NCBI GenBank assembly: GCA_021793595.1
Contig: JAJYSL010000059.1
Location: 1-20,978 of the forward strand
Origin: Acidobacteriota bacterium
GTDB taxonomy: Bacteria > Acidobacteriota > Terriglobia > Terriglobales > Acidobacteriaceae
DNA length: 20,978 nt
Direction of reading: 5' to 3'
Position numbers and translations under genes: made by a program. The notes beneath the pieces were generated by a model. That model did not search any database. It had not been told where the DNA came from and saw nothing but the letters and a program-made list of their open reading frames with translations. Shown in pieces: positions 8,579 through 16,274 of this stretch (positions are counted from its first letter, which is position 1; every line of letters starts with the position of its first letter).

Positions 8579-9412
8579 TCATGCTTTTTCCACCAGTACG
8601 TCAGATTCTTGTTCCAGCCATTGCTCGTTGAGCAGCGCACCAAGTTCTTCCGCTGCTATGTCCGGCTGGCTCGTATGAGGGCGGGTCATGGGAACGGCCC
8701 GCACCACTTCCCCTGCAAGCAGAATCTTCGGCGCGGGAAGCTCCGGAGCTCTGGACAATTCTGCGAGAGTCGTGCGGTGGGAAAAGCTCGCGCGGGTACC
8801 CACGCCGGAAACCACTAGACAGGGCGTGGACAGAGCCATTCCTGCGGTCAGCAGGCGCTCCTGCAATGCGGAATAGTCTGTGCCAGGCATATATACCACC
8901 ACCGTGACATCTGCCGCGCTGGCTCCACTGGGTTTGAGATCCGGCCAGTCATTCCTAGATTCGCCCTGGCCGCCGTGGCCGGGGAGAAAGACCAGCGAAG
9001 AGGCTCCCTTGCGATAGGTCAAGGAAATTCCCGCCGCCGCCGCCGCGCAGGAGGCCGTCGTGACCCCCGGCACAATTTCATAGACGATTCCGGCCGCCTG
9101 CAGCGCTGCAATCTCTTCCCCTGCCCGACCAAAGATCAAGGGATCTCCGCCTTTCAGCCGCACCACAAGTCTTCCCTTTCGGGCGTGTTCGACCAGCATC
9201 TCATTGATCTGTTCCTGCGTTACTCGCTTGTTGTTGCCGCACCGTTTTCCGGCATCGACGATCTGGGCGTGGACGGCCAGTTGCACAACTTCCCGAGAAA
9301 CCAGGCCATCGTGCAAGACCACCTCCGCCTGGCCGAGAATCCGGGCGGCCCGCACCGTCAATAGTTCCGGATCTCCCGGTCCCGCGCCTACAAGATAGAC
9401 CTTGCCAGTCAT
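8579..9412 (-). CDS. cobA: Uroporphyrinogen-III C-methyltransferase (SUMT)
   Basis: This SAM-dependent enzyme methylates uroporphyrinogen III twice to precorrin-2, the first committed step to siroheme. The 277-residue, single-domain protein begins at the ATG at 9412, after GGGAGG. Family motifs occur in order: VYLVGAGPGDPELLT at the N-terminus, VVLHDGLVS, GKRCGNNKRVTQEQIN, VVRLKGGDPLIFGRAGEE and VPGVTTASCAAAAAGISLTYR. It lacks the CysG-type dehydrogenase/ferrochelatase part, so those later steps must be encoded elsewhere. Its place among dsr genes, 71 bp upstream of the barrel gene and two genes from dsrN, indicates dedicated supply of siroheme for DsrAB. The family assignment is firm; the siroheme role is inferred from context. 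Confidence 0.93.
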   Translation of the reverse strand: MTGKVYLVGAGPGDPELLTVRAARILGQAEVVLHDGLVSREVVQLAVHAQIVDAGKRCGNNKRVTQEQINEMLVEHARKGRLVVRLKGGDPLIFGRAGEEIAALQAAGIVYEIVPGVTTASCAAAAAGISLTYRKGASSLVFLPGHGGQGESRNDWPDLKPSGASAADVTVVVYMPGTDYSALQERLLTAGMALSTPCLVVSGVGTRASFSHRTTLAELSRAPELPAPKILLAGEVVRAVPMTRPHTSQPDIAAEELGALLNEQWLEQESDVLVEKA

Positions 9413-9485
9413 CGTTCCTCCCTCTGCGTCCGCGCAGTCCGCGGCATCGTTGCACCATCCCACACGATCGACTTTCCGAAACAGA

Positions 9486-11174
9486 TCAATGCCACTCCCA
9501 TTCGATGTAACCGGGCTTGACGTCCACCATGGCATTGACCACCAGTTCGGCCAGTCCGCCATAGAGAATGCGGTTGGATTCCCAAAGACCGAAGTACTGC
9601 AGCATGTCGCGGAATTGTCCTTTACAGTTGCTGCAAGGTGCACACAGGTACTTCGGAATGGAAGCGTCCATGCAATCTGAAAATGCATTGAGAATCTGTT
9701 CCATCTTTTTTCGTCCGGCGACCTGGAAACGCCAGTCCGGAAAGTTGTTGCCGCTCATGATGGCAAAGCCGCTGCCGCCGCCGCAGCAATAATTGTCCAC
9801 GCCGTGCGGGGTCATCTCGCGGAACTGGGGACATAGCTTTCGCAAAATCTCGCGCTGCGGTTCCACGACGCCCATCAATCGCACCATGTTGCAGGGATCG
9901 TGCAGCGTGACCGGGAAATCATTCCGGCTGGGATCGAAGGCAAGCTCGCCGCTCACCACAATCTCCCGCAGCAGCGTCATGGAACTTTCTCGCGGGACAT
10001 TGGCGTCTCCCATCAAAATGCGGTCTGCAATTACGCTGAGTGCTTTGTGCGCGTGTCCACATTCGCCCAGCACGATTTTCTTGACGCCCAGCTTGCGGGC
10101 AATCTCAGCGTGCTTGGCAGCGACACGCGCAAACTGCACGTCGTCGTACCAGAGGCCGTAATTAATTGAGTCGTAGCCAACGACCTCCGAAGACATGGTC
10201 CAACTGATACCGGCCAGCTTCATGATCGTGGCGAAGGCGCCGGGGTTCTCCGGCCACGCCAGGATTTCTCCGGCATTGTGGATCAGCAGAATGTCCGCGC
10301 CCTGCACATCCCAAGGCGTCTTTACCTCGATGCCGGTTTTCTCGCTGGTCTCCTCGTCGATGAAAGCAATGTTGTCCATCACCACTTCCGGGCTCATGCC
10401 GGTCGAGGACCCCACGCGCAGTTGCAGCATGGAGCCACTGTCGTGGAGTTCCTTTGCAGCGATACCCATCTCCTGGCTGAAGAGTTTGCGGAGTTCATGC
10501 GCCACCAAGCCATTGTCGGCCCCAATTGGACAGGCCTGGGCACAGCGGCGACACAGGTTGCAGCGGTAGGAGAGTTCAATCAATCGGGCTACCAAGGGCC
10601 AATTGATCTCGATGTCGCCATGCTGCCAGGCGGAGAGCAGGCCACCGCCCTTGACGTATTTGAAGTAGAGACGGCGCAGCACCTCCGAGCGATAGGTTGG
10701 GCGGTAGAGTTCGTTGTGACCGCTGGCCTCAAAGATGTGGCAGGCTTCCGAACAGGTCTGGCATTTGACGCAATGTTCCATCGTTAGCAGCAGGGGCTGA
10801 AGGAATGTCCAGTTATCTTCTTTGCGAAACAGCTTTTCCAGCCCGGAGAGGAACTTGGCCACAAGCGCATTTTCTTCGTCGCGATCTTTGGGCTTGGGAA
10901 TGCTCACCGCGCAGGTATTGTCCAGCAGACACTCATAGTGCGCCGTCGTCTTTTCGCTGAGTGACGCGAAGGGATGATTGTTCTCTACGTCATCCAGAGG
11001 AGCGGGGAGAGGTTTCAGATCCTCCAGATGCAGTTCGACCAGCGGCTGACGTTCGGCTCGGGACATGTCGGAGATCTTCACCGGCCGGCCTTCCACCAGA
11101 GGACCAGCGGAAGGCGGAGCGACCGTCTGGTCATTGGACAAACTTGATGTGGGCGTCTTGACTTCGCCGTTCAT
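9486..11174 (-). CDS. DsrK/HdrD-like CCG-domain iron-sulfur protein (second copy)
   Basis: A 562-residue cytoplasmic iron-sulfur subunit like DsrK, TmcB and HdrD, which reduce disulfides or trisulfides at a special cluster held by CCG domains. Two [4Fe-4S] motifs are visible at C135-C138-C141-C145 and C205-C208-C211-C215. The CCG-type parts follow: GECGH, HDPCNMVRLMG, YCCGGGSGF and CAPCSNCKGQ. About 80 residues of Pro-rich N-terminal extension precede the conserved region. The ATG at 11174 overlaps the stop of the preceding cytochrome b gene as ATGA, with AAGGAG upstream, so the two are translationally coupled and surely form a complex. It differs clearly from the DsrK encoded at 14650-16272. 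It could be a second DsrC-trisulfide reductase, a Tmc-like subunit, or act on another thiol; sequence alone does not decide. Confidence 0.85.
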   Translation of the reverse strand: MNGEVKTPTSSLSNDQTVAPPSAGPLVEGRPVKISDMSRAERQPLVELHLEDLKPLPAPLDDVENNHPFASLSEKTTAHYECLLDNTCAVSIPKPKDRDEENALVAKFLSGLEKLFRKEDNWTFLQPLLLTMEHCVKCQTCSEACHIFEASGHNELYRPTYRSEVLRRLYFKYVKGGGLLSAWQHGDIEINWPLVARLIELSYRCNLCRRCAQACPIGADNGLVAHELRKLFSQEMGIAAKELHDSGSMLQLRVGSSTGMSPEVVMDNIAFIDEETSEKTGIEVKTPWDVQGADILLIHNAGEILAWPENPGAFATIMKLAGISWTMSSEVVGYDSINYGLWYDDVQFARVAAKHAEIARKLGVKKIVLGECGHAHKALSVIADRILMGDANVPRESSMTLLREIVVSGELAFDPSRNDFPVTLHDPCNMVRLMGVVEPQREILRKLCPQFREMTPHGVDNYCCGGGSGFAIMSGNNFPDWRFQVAGRKKMEQILNAFSDCMDASIPKYLCAPCSNCKGQFRDMLQYFGLWESNRILYGGLAELVVNAMVDVKPGYIEWEWH

Positions 11175-12118
11175 GATTTCTTCTCCTTGTTGAGCAGGTT
11201 CGGCGGAGCGCTCGAAACCACTTCGACCCAGTTCTTGGAGCCATCGGCACCGACGTGCGCCGCACTCCAAGTGGGCCGGTACGTAAGGTATTCCGCCAGT
11301 TTCAACGTAATTTTGCTTCCCGGAAGGTTTGGCTTGTCATCCCAGCGAATGGAGTGATAGGTGAAATACTTCGCGATGAAATGTGACATGTGCGTCAGCG
11401 GGATATAGGCCAACAGCACAGCGCTCAGGACAAGTCCCACCGCCAGCAATCCGGACACGGGAACGGTGCGGTCGAAGTGCAGCAGGCCATGGGCGATGGC
11501 CAGAGGACCGGCCTGGCCGGGCTGCCTAAGGAAATAGCCGGCCCAGAGAAGTCCAAAGGCTGCGATGAAGAAAATCAGATTGAAAATATCCGCCGGGGTC
11601 GTGTAGTCGCGGAGTTTTGCGTCCGTGAAGCGGCGCACCAGCAGCCCAATCGCCCCTACGATTGACAGACCCGAACCCAGCACAGCGGTCATCAGGATCA
11701 GATCGCGCAGAACCGCCGCAACCATTACCATCCATGAAGCAGCGGCTGTGGTCGGCAGCAATGCATGCACAAACACCATAACCATGGACCCGATCAGCAG
11801 ATAGAGACCGAAGTGAAATGGAAACGAGCTGTACCAGAGAGCTGGGTTGAATTTCTTCAGTCCTCGGAGGAGCAGGATCTCAGGAACCATCACTTTCAGA
11901 TCGCCCAGGTGGTTGACGTGCAGGGGGAACTTCCACCAGTCCGTGACTTCAAAGTACGAGCCGCCATGCTCCACCAGTGCCGGATCGTCATGGGGTACCG
12001 GATACAGTTCCCATCGCAGATGAATCGGCAAACGAGCATAACTGATCGCGCGCACGGCACAGGCCGCCAGAAACACGGCCAACGCAACATAAATTGCTAA
12101 GTAGAAGAAGGTCGTCAT
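11171..12118 (-). CDS. NarI/DsrM-family cytochrome b, membrane subunit of second MK pair
   Basis: A 315-residue membrane protein with about six hydrophobic segments: the N-terminal one, FHFGLYLLIGSMVMVF, WMVMVAAVLRDLILMTAVLG, IFNLIFFIAAFGLLWAGYF, the VSGLLAVGLVLSAVLLAYIP region and others. Histidines suited to heme b ligation occur in FPFHFGLYL, AHGLLHFD and PLTHMSHFIAKYF. This is the architecture of the quinol-oxidising b-type subunits DsrM, TmcC, HdrE and NarI. It has an ATG at 12118 with GGGGAG ten bases upstream, and is coupled by ATGA overlap to the DsrK-like gene. No partner cytochrome c lies beside it, unlike dsrMKJOP and typical tmc operons. Probable role: exchange of electrons between menaquinone and the cytoplasmic iron-sulfur partner. 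Confidence 0.82.
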   Translation of the reverse strand: MTTFFYLAIYVALAVFLAACAVRAISYARLPIHLRWELYPVPHDDPALVEHGGSYFEVTDWWKFPLHVNHLGDLKVMVPEILLLRGLKKFNPALWYSSFPFHFGLYLLIGSMVMVFVHALLPTTAAASWMVMVAAVLRDLILMTAVLGSGLSIVGAIGLLVRRFTDAKLRDYTTPADIFNLIFFIAAFGLLWAGYFLRQPGQAGPLAIAHGLLHFDRTVPVSGLLAVGLVLSAVLLAYIPLTHMSHFIAKYFTYHSIRWDDKPNLPGSKITLKLAEYLTYRPTWSAAHVGADGSKNWVEVVSSAPPNLLNKEKKS

Positions 12119-12133
12119 AACGTTTCATCTCCC

Positions 12134-12158
12134 CGAGCGCTTGCTTTGGAGGCGCTCG
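12134..12158 (-). other. Hairpin just upstream of the second cytochrome b gene
   Basis: CGAGCGC at 12134-12140 pairs perfectly with GCGCTCG at 12152-12158 across an 11-nt loop. It lies in the 133-bp gap after dsrP, and its 3' arm on the transcript abuts the GGGGAG ribosome site of the next gene. No T tract follows, so it is not a standard terminator. mRNA stabilisation, processing or translational control are possible. Confidence 0.4.
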
Positions 12159-12251
12159 CAGTTCAACCATGCTTGCTTTTCCCACCGCATCGCCCTGCTT
12201 CTCCGTATTTCCGCGCCTTGCCGCTCTCCTTGACGCGTTCCATGGATGCAC

Positions 12252-13490
12252 TCACTTCACTTCTGTCGCAGCCAGGTCGCCCACAACGGGCTTCACATCG
12301 CGCTTATCCCGCGGTCCATAAGCAAACTGTGTCGGGTCGGCCGCCTTCACCGCGAGCGTGACTTTGTACAGCACGGTGACCATCAGGATGCCAATGGCAT
12401 AGACACCCACGGTGATCATTCCCTCCGGAAAAGTGGGAACATAGCGACTTACGAATCCGAACGGAGAGGGCATAAAGCCGCCAACCACCAGGCAGATGCC
12501 TTTGTCGATCCAGAGAGCGAGATAGGTGACCACGCAGGCCACCCCCAACGTGACATGGTTTCTGCGCAGGCGTGGCAGAAGCAACATCCCCAGGGAAATC
12601 GCCATCAGCACAATGGAAGCGCGTCCCCACGGCAGCAGGGTGGAATGGGGTCCGATGCCCAGATACAGGTTGTTGAAGTCCTCTGTCAGGTCGGGGATGC
12701 GACTGTAGTACGCGGTAAAGATTTCCAGCGACAGGAAAAAAACATTCATTGCCATCGCATAGGTAATGATGACGGCGAGGGCGTCAATGGCCTTGCGGCC
12801 CACATCGTAACCCGTCAGGCGCCGGACCAGCATGCAAAGCAGGATCAGCAGCGCCGGTCCCGAAGCAAACGCGGAGGCTAGAAAGCGCGGCGCCATAATC
12901 GCAGTAAGCCAGAATGGCCGACCTGGAAGACCGGCGTACAGAAATGCCGTCACAGTATGGATGCTGACAGCCCACGGAATCGAGAGCAGGATCACATACC
13001 GGACCCACCGCTCCACGGGCAGACCTTTTTGTTCGGCGTGCAGCGCCGCCAGCGTGATGATGATGTTCAACAATAAATAGCCACTGAGCGAGGCCATGTC
13101 CCAGAACATCACGGAGTGAAATTGCGGATACAAAAGCACGTTAAGGATGCGCATCGGCTGGCCAATATCAACAAAGATGAAGAGCATGCACACCACCACC
13201 GAGGCAACGGCCAGCAACTCTCCCAGGATGGTCATACGGTGAAATTCCTTGTGGTCGTGGAGATAGTACGGCAGCACCACCATCACCGCCGAGGCGGCCA
13301 CGCCCACCATGAACGTGAACTGGCCGATGTACAGACCCCAGGAAATGTTTCGGCCCATGCCGGTCAGTCCCAGGCCATATTCGAGCTGGCGCAGGTAGTA
13401 GTACAAGCCAACCAGGATCACCAGCAGCAGCCCGGAGATCCACGTCCAGTACTTTCTGCTTCCGGTCACGGCTTTTTCCAGCATGAACAT
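12252..13490 (-). CDS. dsrP: DsrP, NrfD/PsrC-like membrane subunit of DsrMKJOP
   Basis: An integral membrane quinol-interacting subunit of the DsrMKJOP complex, partner of the periplasmic DsrJ and DsrO. The 412-residue protein has about ten hydrophobic helices, for example ISGLLLVILVGLYYYL, GLYIGQFTFMVGVAASAVMV and YLLLNIIITLAAL. Family signatures include ISWGLYIGQFTFMVG and GLPGRPFWLTAIMAPRFLASAF, as in NrfD-type proteins. The C-terminal ~30 residues are hydrophilic and charged. The chosen start is ATG at 13490, eight bases after GAGG; a GTG at 13499 overlaps that ribosome site and is less likely, and another ATG lies at 13484. It follows dsrO by ten bases and is the last gene of the MKJOP block. 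Confidence 0.92.
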   Translation of the reverse strand: MFMLEKAVTGSRKYWTWISGLLLVILVGLYYYLRQLEYGLGLTGMGRNISWGLYIGQFTFMVGVAASAVMVVLPYYLHDHKEFHRMTILGELLAVASVVVCMLFIFVDIGQPMRILNVLLYPQFHSVMFWDMASLSGYLLLNIIITLAALHAEQKGLPVERWVRYVILLSIPWAVSIHTVTAFLYAGLPGRPFWLTAIMAPRFLASAFASGPALLILLCMLVRRLTGYDVGRKAIDALAVIITYAMAMNVFFLSLEIFTAYYSRIPDLTEDFNNLYLGIGPHSTLLPWGRASIVLMAISLGMLLLPRLRRNHVTLGVACVVTYLALWIDKGICLVVGGFMPSPFGFVSRYVPTFPEGMITVGVYAIGILMVTVLYKVTLAVKAADPTQFAYGPRDKRDVKPVVGDLAATEVK

Positions 13491-13500
13491 CACAACCACC

Positions 13501-14265
13501 TCAGAGAATGTAGTAGATGTTGGGCCCGGTACCCAGTGAAGGCCGGCGCCGGAGAGTCAGCCCAGTACCGAGCATCCTCCGTACTTCGGATCCTGGATCG
13601 TTCAGGTCGCCAAAGATCAGCGCCTTTGCCGGACATACCTCCACGCACGCCGGCCCTTGACCGAGCGCGAGTCGGTCGTAGCAGAAAATACATTTCTCCA
13701 CTACGCCCTTGGTACGGGTCGGGAAAGCCGGATTCAATACTTTCAACTCCGTGCGAGGCTCGATCCAATTGAAACTGCGCGAGCCATACGGACATGCAGC
13801 CATGCAATAACGGCAGCCGATACAGCGGTGCCAGTCCATCATCACGATGCCATCTTCTTCGCGTTTCCAGGTGGCCCCGGTGGGGCACACACGGACGCAG
13901 GGCGGATCGTCGCAATGATTACAGAGCACCATCGTCGCCCGCTCTTTCAGCGTCGTTTCCAGATAGGGGATTTGCTGCGCCTCAAAAACGTTCGCGATCT
14001 TTTCTTTCCATATCCACTTGATCTCGTGGTTCGGATCGGGAATTACCGGGACGTTGTGGCTACTGTTGCAAGCGTCGATGCACTTGGTGCAGTCGGGCAG
14101 GGTGCTGCACTTTCGGGTGTCGACGATCATGGCATACTGCTTGCGCAGCCGTGGCTTGTTAGCTTTCCGTTTGCCTTCCAATTCAGCTAACACCTGCTTG
14201 CCGCTGACAGCGACCAGCATGGAGGCTCCCGCAAGCCCTAGAAATTCTTTGCGTGTCATATTCAT
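13501..14265 (-). CDS. dsrO: DsrO, periplasmic ferredoxin-like subunit of DsrMKJOP
   Basis: An iron-sulfur protein that passes electrons between DsrJ and DsrP. The 254-residue protein has four cysteine quartets: C53/C59/C62/C66, C115/C118/C123/C127, C148/C151/C154/C158 and C192/C195/C207/C211, as in NrfC-type ferredoxins. The N-terminus MTRKEFLGLAGASMLVA resembles a Tat signal, but the twin arginine is Arg-Lys. Hydrophobic residues and a plausible cleavage near VLA follow, so export by Tat is expected but not by a canonical motif. The ATG at 14265 overlaps the dsrJ stop as ATGA and lies six bases after GGAGG; a second ATG at 14259 would give almost the same protein. Confidence 0.92.
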   Translation of the reverse strand: MNMTRKEFLGLAGASMLVAVSGKQVLAELEGKRKANKPRLRKQYAMIVDTRKCSTLPDCTKCIDACNSSHNVPVIPDPNHEIKWIWKEKIANVFEAQQIPYLETTLKERATMVLCNHCDDPPCVRVCPTGATWKREEDGIVMMDWHRCIGCRYCMAACPYGSRSFNWIEPRTELKVLNPAFPTRTKGVVEKCIFCYDRLALGQGPACVEVCPAKALIFGDLNDPGSEVRRMLGTGLTLRRRPSLGTGPNIYYIL

Positions 14266-14657
14266 CGCAAGCCTCCGCGCAACGCCCTGGGATCTACATG
14301 GCAGTTCCAGCAATCGGGCGTCCGCACCCCCATGTACGTATGGCAACGGTCGCAAAATTGCTCCTTGTTATGGCAGCCCAGACACGTTCCTGTCAGGCTC
14401 ATGTTGTACGTCTTACCGTCAAAGGAACGAAAGGCGTGCTGGTCGTGACGAACCACCAAGTCTCGCCAATTCAACAGGAGCTTCATGTGAGAAGACCGCA
14501 TGTAGGCGATCGGCATCACGCAGTCTTTCTGATTTGTGGGCAGAACCAAGTTCGGCGGCTGCATGGAACTTCGCTTCCCCAGGCTGTACCACAAAGGAAA
14601 GGTCACCAGCCCCAGGAACACTGCCAGGATGGCCAGAATGCCCAATTTCTTACGCAT
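14262..14657 (-). CDS. dsrJ: DsrJ, periplasmic triheme cytochrome c
   Basis: A small periplasmic cytochrome c of the DsrMKJOP complex. The 131-residue protein starts with a basic, hydrophobic membrane anchor (MRKKLGILAILAVFLGLV). Three heme c motifs follow: CLGCH (92-96), CDRCH (102-106) and CWNCH (116-120). Cys46, in the segment QKDCVMP, lies outside the heme motifs and matches the conserved cysteine that in characterised DsrJ serves as axial ligand of one heme with His/Cys coordination. The gene overlaps dsrK by eight bases and dsrO by four, so translation is tightly coupled. Length and heme number are normal for the family. Confidence 0.95.
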   Translation of the reverse strand: MRKKLGILAILAVFLGLVTFPLWYSLGKRSSMQPPNLVLPTNQKDCVMPIAYMRSSHMKLLLNWRDLVVRHDQHAFRSFDGKTYNMSLTGTCLGCHNKEQFCDRCHTYMGVRTPDCWNCHVDPRALRGGLR

Positions 14658-16272
14658 GGACTGGCGCCTCCTTTCCCTTCAGCGGCTCGCCGCGCAGGTC
14701 CGTCGTGCGCTCTTTTTCGCCTTGCATCACCAGGGCGTTGCCAAGTAACTCGTGTACGCCGCCCACCTCCACTCCGGGTACCCAGTAGTTCATCGCTGTG
14801 GGCAGGGTCGCCTTATCAATGGCGCAAATGCAGGCCAGCAGGTTGACATCGTGACGATCGCGAACATATTTGACGGCATTGGCGCGGGGCAGCGCGCCCC
14901 TCATCCGCATCTCCATGTTTTCGTCTGTGCCCAGGCCGGCGCCGCTGCCGCAACAGAAGGTCTGTTCGCGAATCGTGTTCTCCGGCATTTCATAAAACTG
15001 GTTGCAGGTGCTACGGATGATGGTGCGCGGCTCCTCCAACAGCCCCATGGCGCGCGCTGGGTTGCAGGAGTCGTGGAAAGTCACTCGCCAGTGGTCGTTG
15101 CGGCTGGGGTCCAGGTTCAGCTTGCCATGATGAATCAAGTCGGCGGTGAATTCGCAGATATGTACCATCTTGGTGGAGCGGGTGTTCTCAAAGCGGGTCC
15201 CGGTGACGGGAGAGACCGGCACTTCGAGAAAATCCGCAGGGCCATTCATGGTGTCCATGTATTGATTGAGTACGCGCCACATGTGGCCGCACTCGCCGCC
15301 CAGCAGCCACTTGACCCCCAGTCGCCTGGCTTCGGCGTAGATCTTGTAATTCAGCTGCTTCATCATCTCGTTGGAGGCGAACAATCCGAAGTTGCCCCCC
15401 TCCGCCGCGTAGGCGCTGATGGTGTAATCCAGCCCGATCTCGTGGAACAGCATCAAGTAACCGAGCAGGGTGTAGTAATGCGGCGAGCCGTAGTAGTCCG
15501 CCGAGGGCATCACGAACAGGATCTCCGCGCCCTTGCGGTTGATGGGGACCTCGATGTGGATGCCGGTCAGGTCCTCAATATCATCCACAGCCATCTCGAT
15601 GCTGTTCACGAAGCTGTGCGGCTGGATGCCCAGGTGGTTGCCCACCCGGTAGCAATTGGCCACCGGCTCCATCACCCAGTTGACGTTCACTCCCACCAAG
15701 TTCAGCAACTCGCGGGCGATCATGGTGATCTCCGCCGTGTCGATGCCGTAGGGGCAGAAGACTGAGCAGCGGCGGCATTCCGTGCATTGATAAAAGTAGT
15801 AGAACCACTCCTTGAGCACCGGCACGGTCAAATCGCGCGCACCCGCCCATTTGCCAAACAACCGTCCAGCTGTGGTGAAATAACGGCGGTACACCGAACG
15901 CATCAGCTCTGCCCGCAGAACCGGCATGTTTTTCGGATCGCCCGAACCAAGGTAAAAGTGGCATTTGTCGGCGCAGGCTCCGCAGCGCACGCAAATGTCC
16001 ATGAAGAGTCGGAAGGAGCGGAACTTTTTCAGCCTCTCCTGCATTCCTTTCAGGATGATCGGCTGCCAATCCGGCGGCAGCTTCCAATCCTCTTCAAAGG
16101 GTTGCCACTCGCGTGGGTTGGGCAGATCCATGGCCTTCAGGTTTTTGGCGGCGGCGCTGTAGCAATATCTTCCTTTCGACAGAGTGGCAACCGGTTCCAG
16201 CCAATCGGTGCTCCCCGTGGGCTGATAGGTGATCTGGACCAATTCCTCTGGCGATGGCGCATGATCGGACAT
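14650..16272 (-). CDS. dsrK: DsrK, catalytic iron-sulfur subunit of DsrMKJOP
   Basis: The cytoplasmic HdrD-like subunit, thought to reduce the DsrC trisulfide using quinol electrons delivered by DsrM. The 540-residue protein has two [4Fe-4S] motifs, C94/C97/C100/C104 and C163/C166/C169/C173. A CCG-type region follows with GGECGH (about 325-330), HDSCNPARAMG (Cys403) and FCCGSGAG (C440-C441), the ligands expected for the noncubane catalytic cluster. The start is the ATG at 16272, two bases after the dsrM stop; upstream in-frame codons lie inside dsrM. The 3' end overlaps dsrJ. All key cysteines are present. Confidence 0.95.
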   Translation of the reverse strand: MSDHAPSPEELVQITYQPTGSTDWLEPVATLSKGRYCYSAAAKNLKAMDLPNPREWQPFEEDWKLPPDWQPIILKGMQERLKKFRSFRLFMDICVRCGACADKCHFYLGSGDPKNMPVLRAELMRSVYRRYFTTAGRLFGKWAGARDLTVPVLKEWFYYFYQCTECRRCSVFCPYGIDTAEITMIARELLNLVGVNVNWVMEPVANCYRVGNHLGIQPHSFVNSIEMAVDDIEDLTGIHIEVPINRKGAEILFVMPSADYYGSPHYYTLLGYLMLFHEIGLDYTISAYAAEGGNFGLFASNEMMKQLNYKIYAEARRLGVKWLLGGECGHMWRVLNQYMDTMNGPADFLEVPVSPVTGTRFENTRSTKMVHICEFTADLIHHGKLNLDPSRNDHWRVTFHDSCNPARAMGLLEEPRTIIRSTCNQFYEMPENTIREQTFCCGSGAGLGTDENMEMRMRGALPRANAVKYVRDRHDVNLLACICAIDKATLPTAMNYWVPGVEVGGVHELLGNALVMQGEKERTTDLRGEPLKGKEAPVHA

Positions 16273-16274
16273 GG

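Noticed and set aside
12166..12246. Tiny minus-strand frame of about 26 codons between dsrP and the second cytochrome b gene
   Set aside because: It is very basic and low in complexity, has no family and only a weak start context. It is probably chance.
14752..15765. Long plus-strand open frame (337 codons) opposite dsrK
   Set aside because: It lies wholly antisense to a conserved gene with all cluster cysteines, has no recognisable domain, and is explained by GC-rich codon use.
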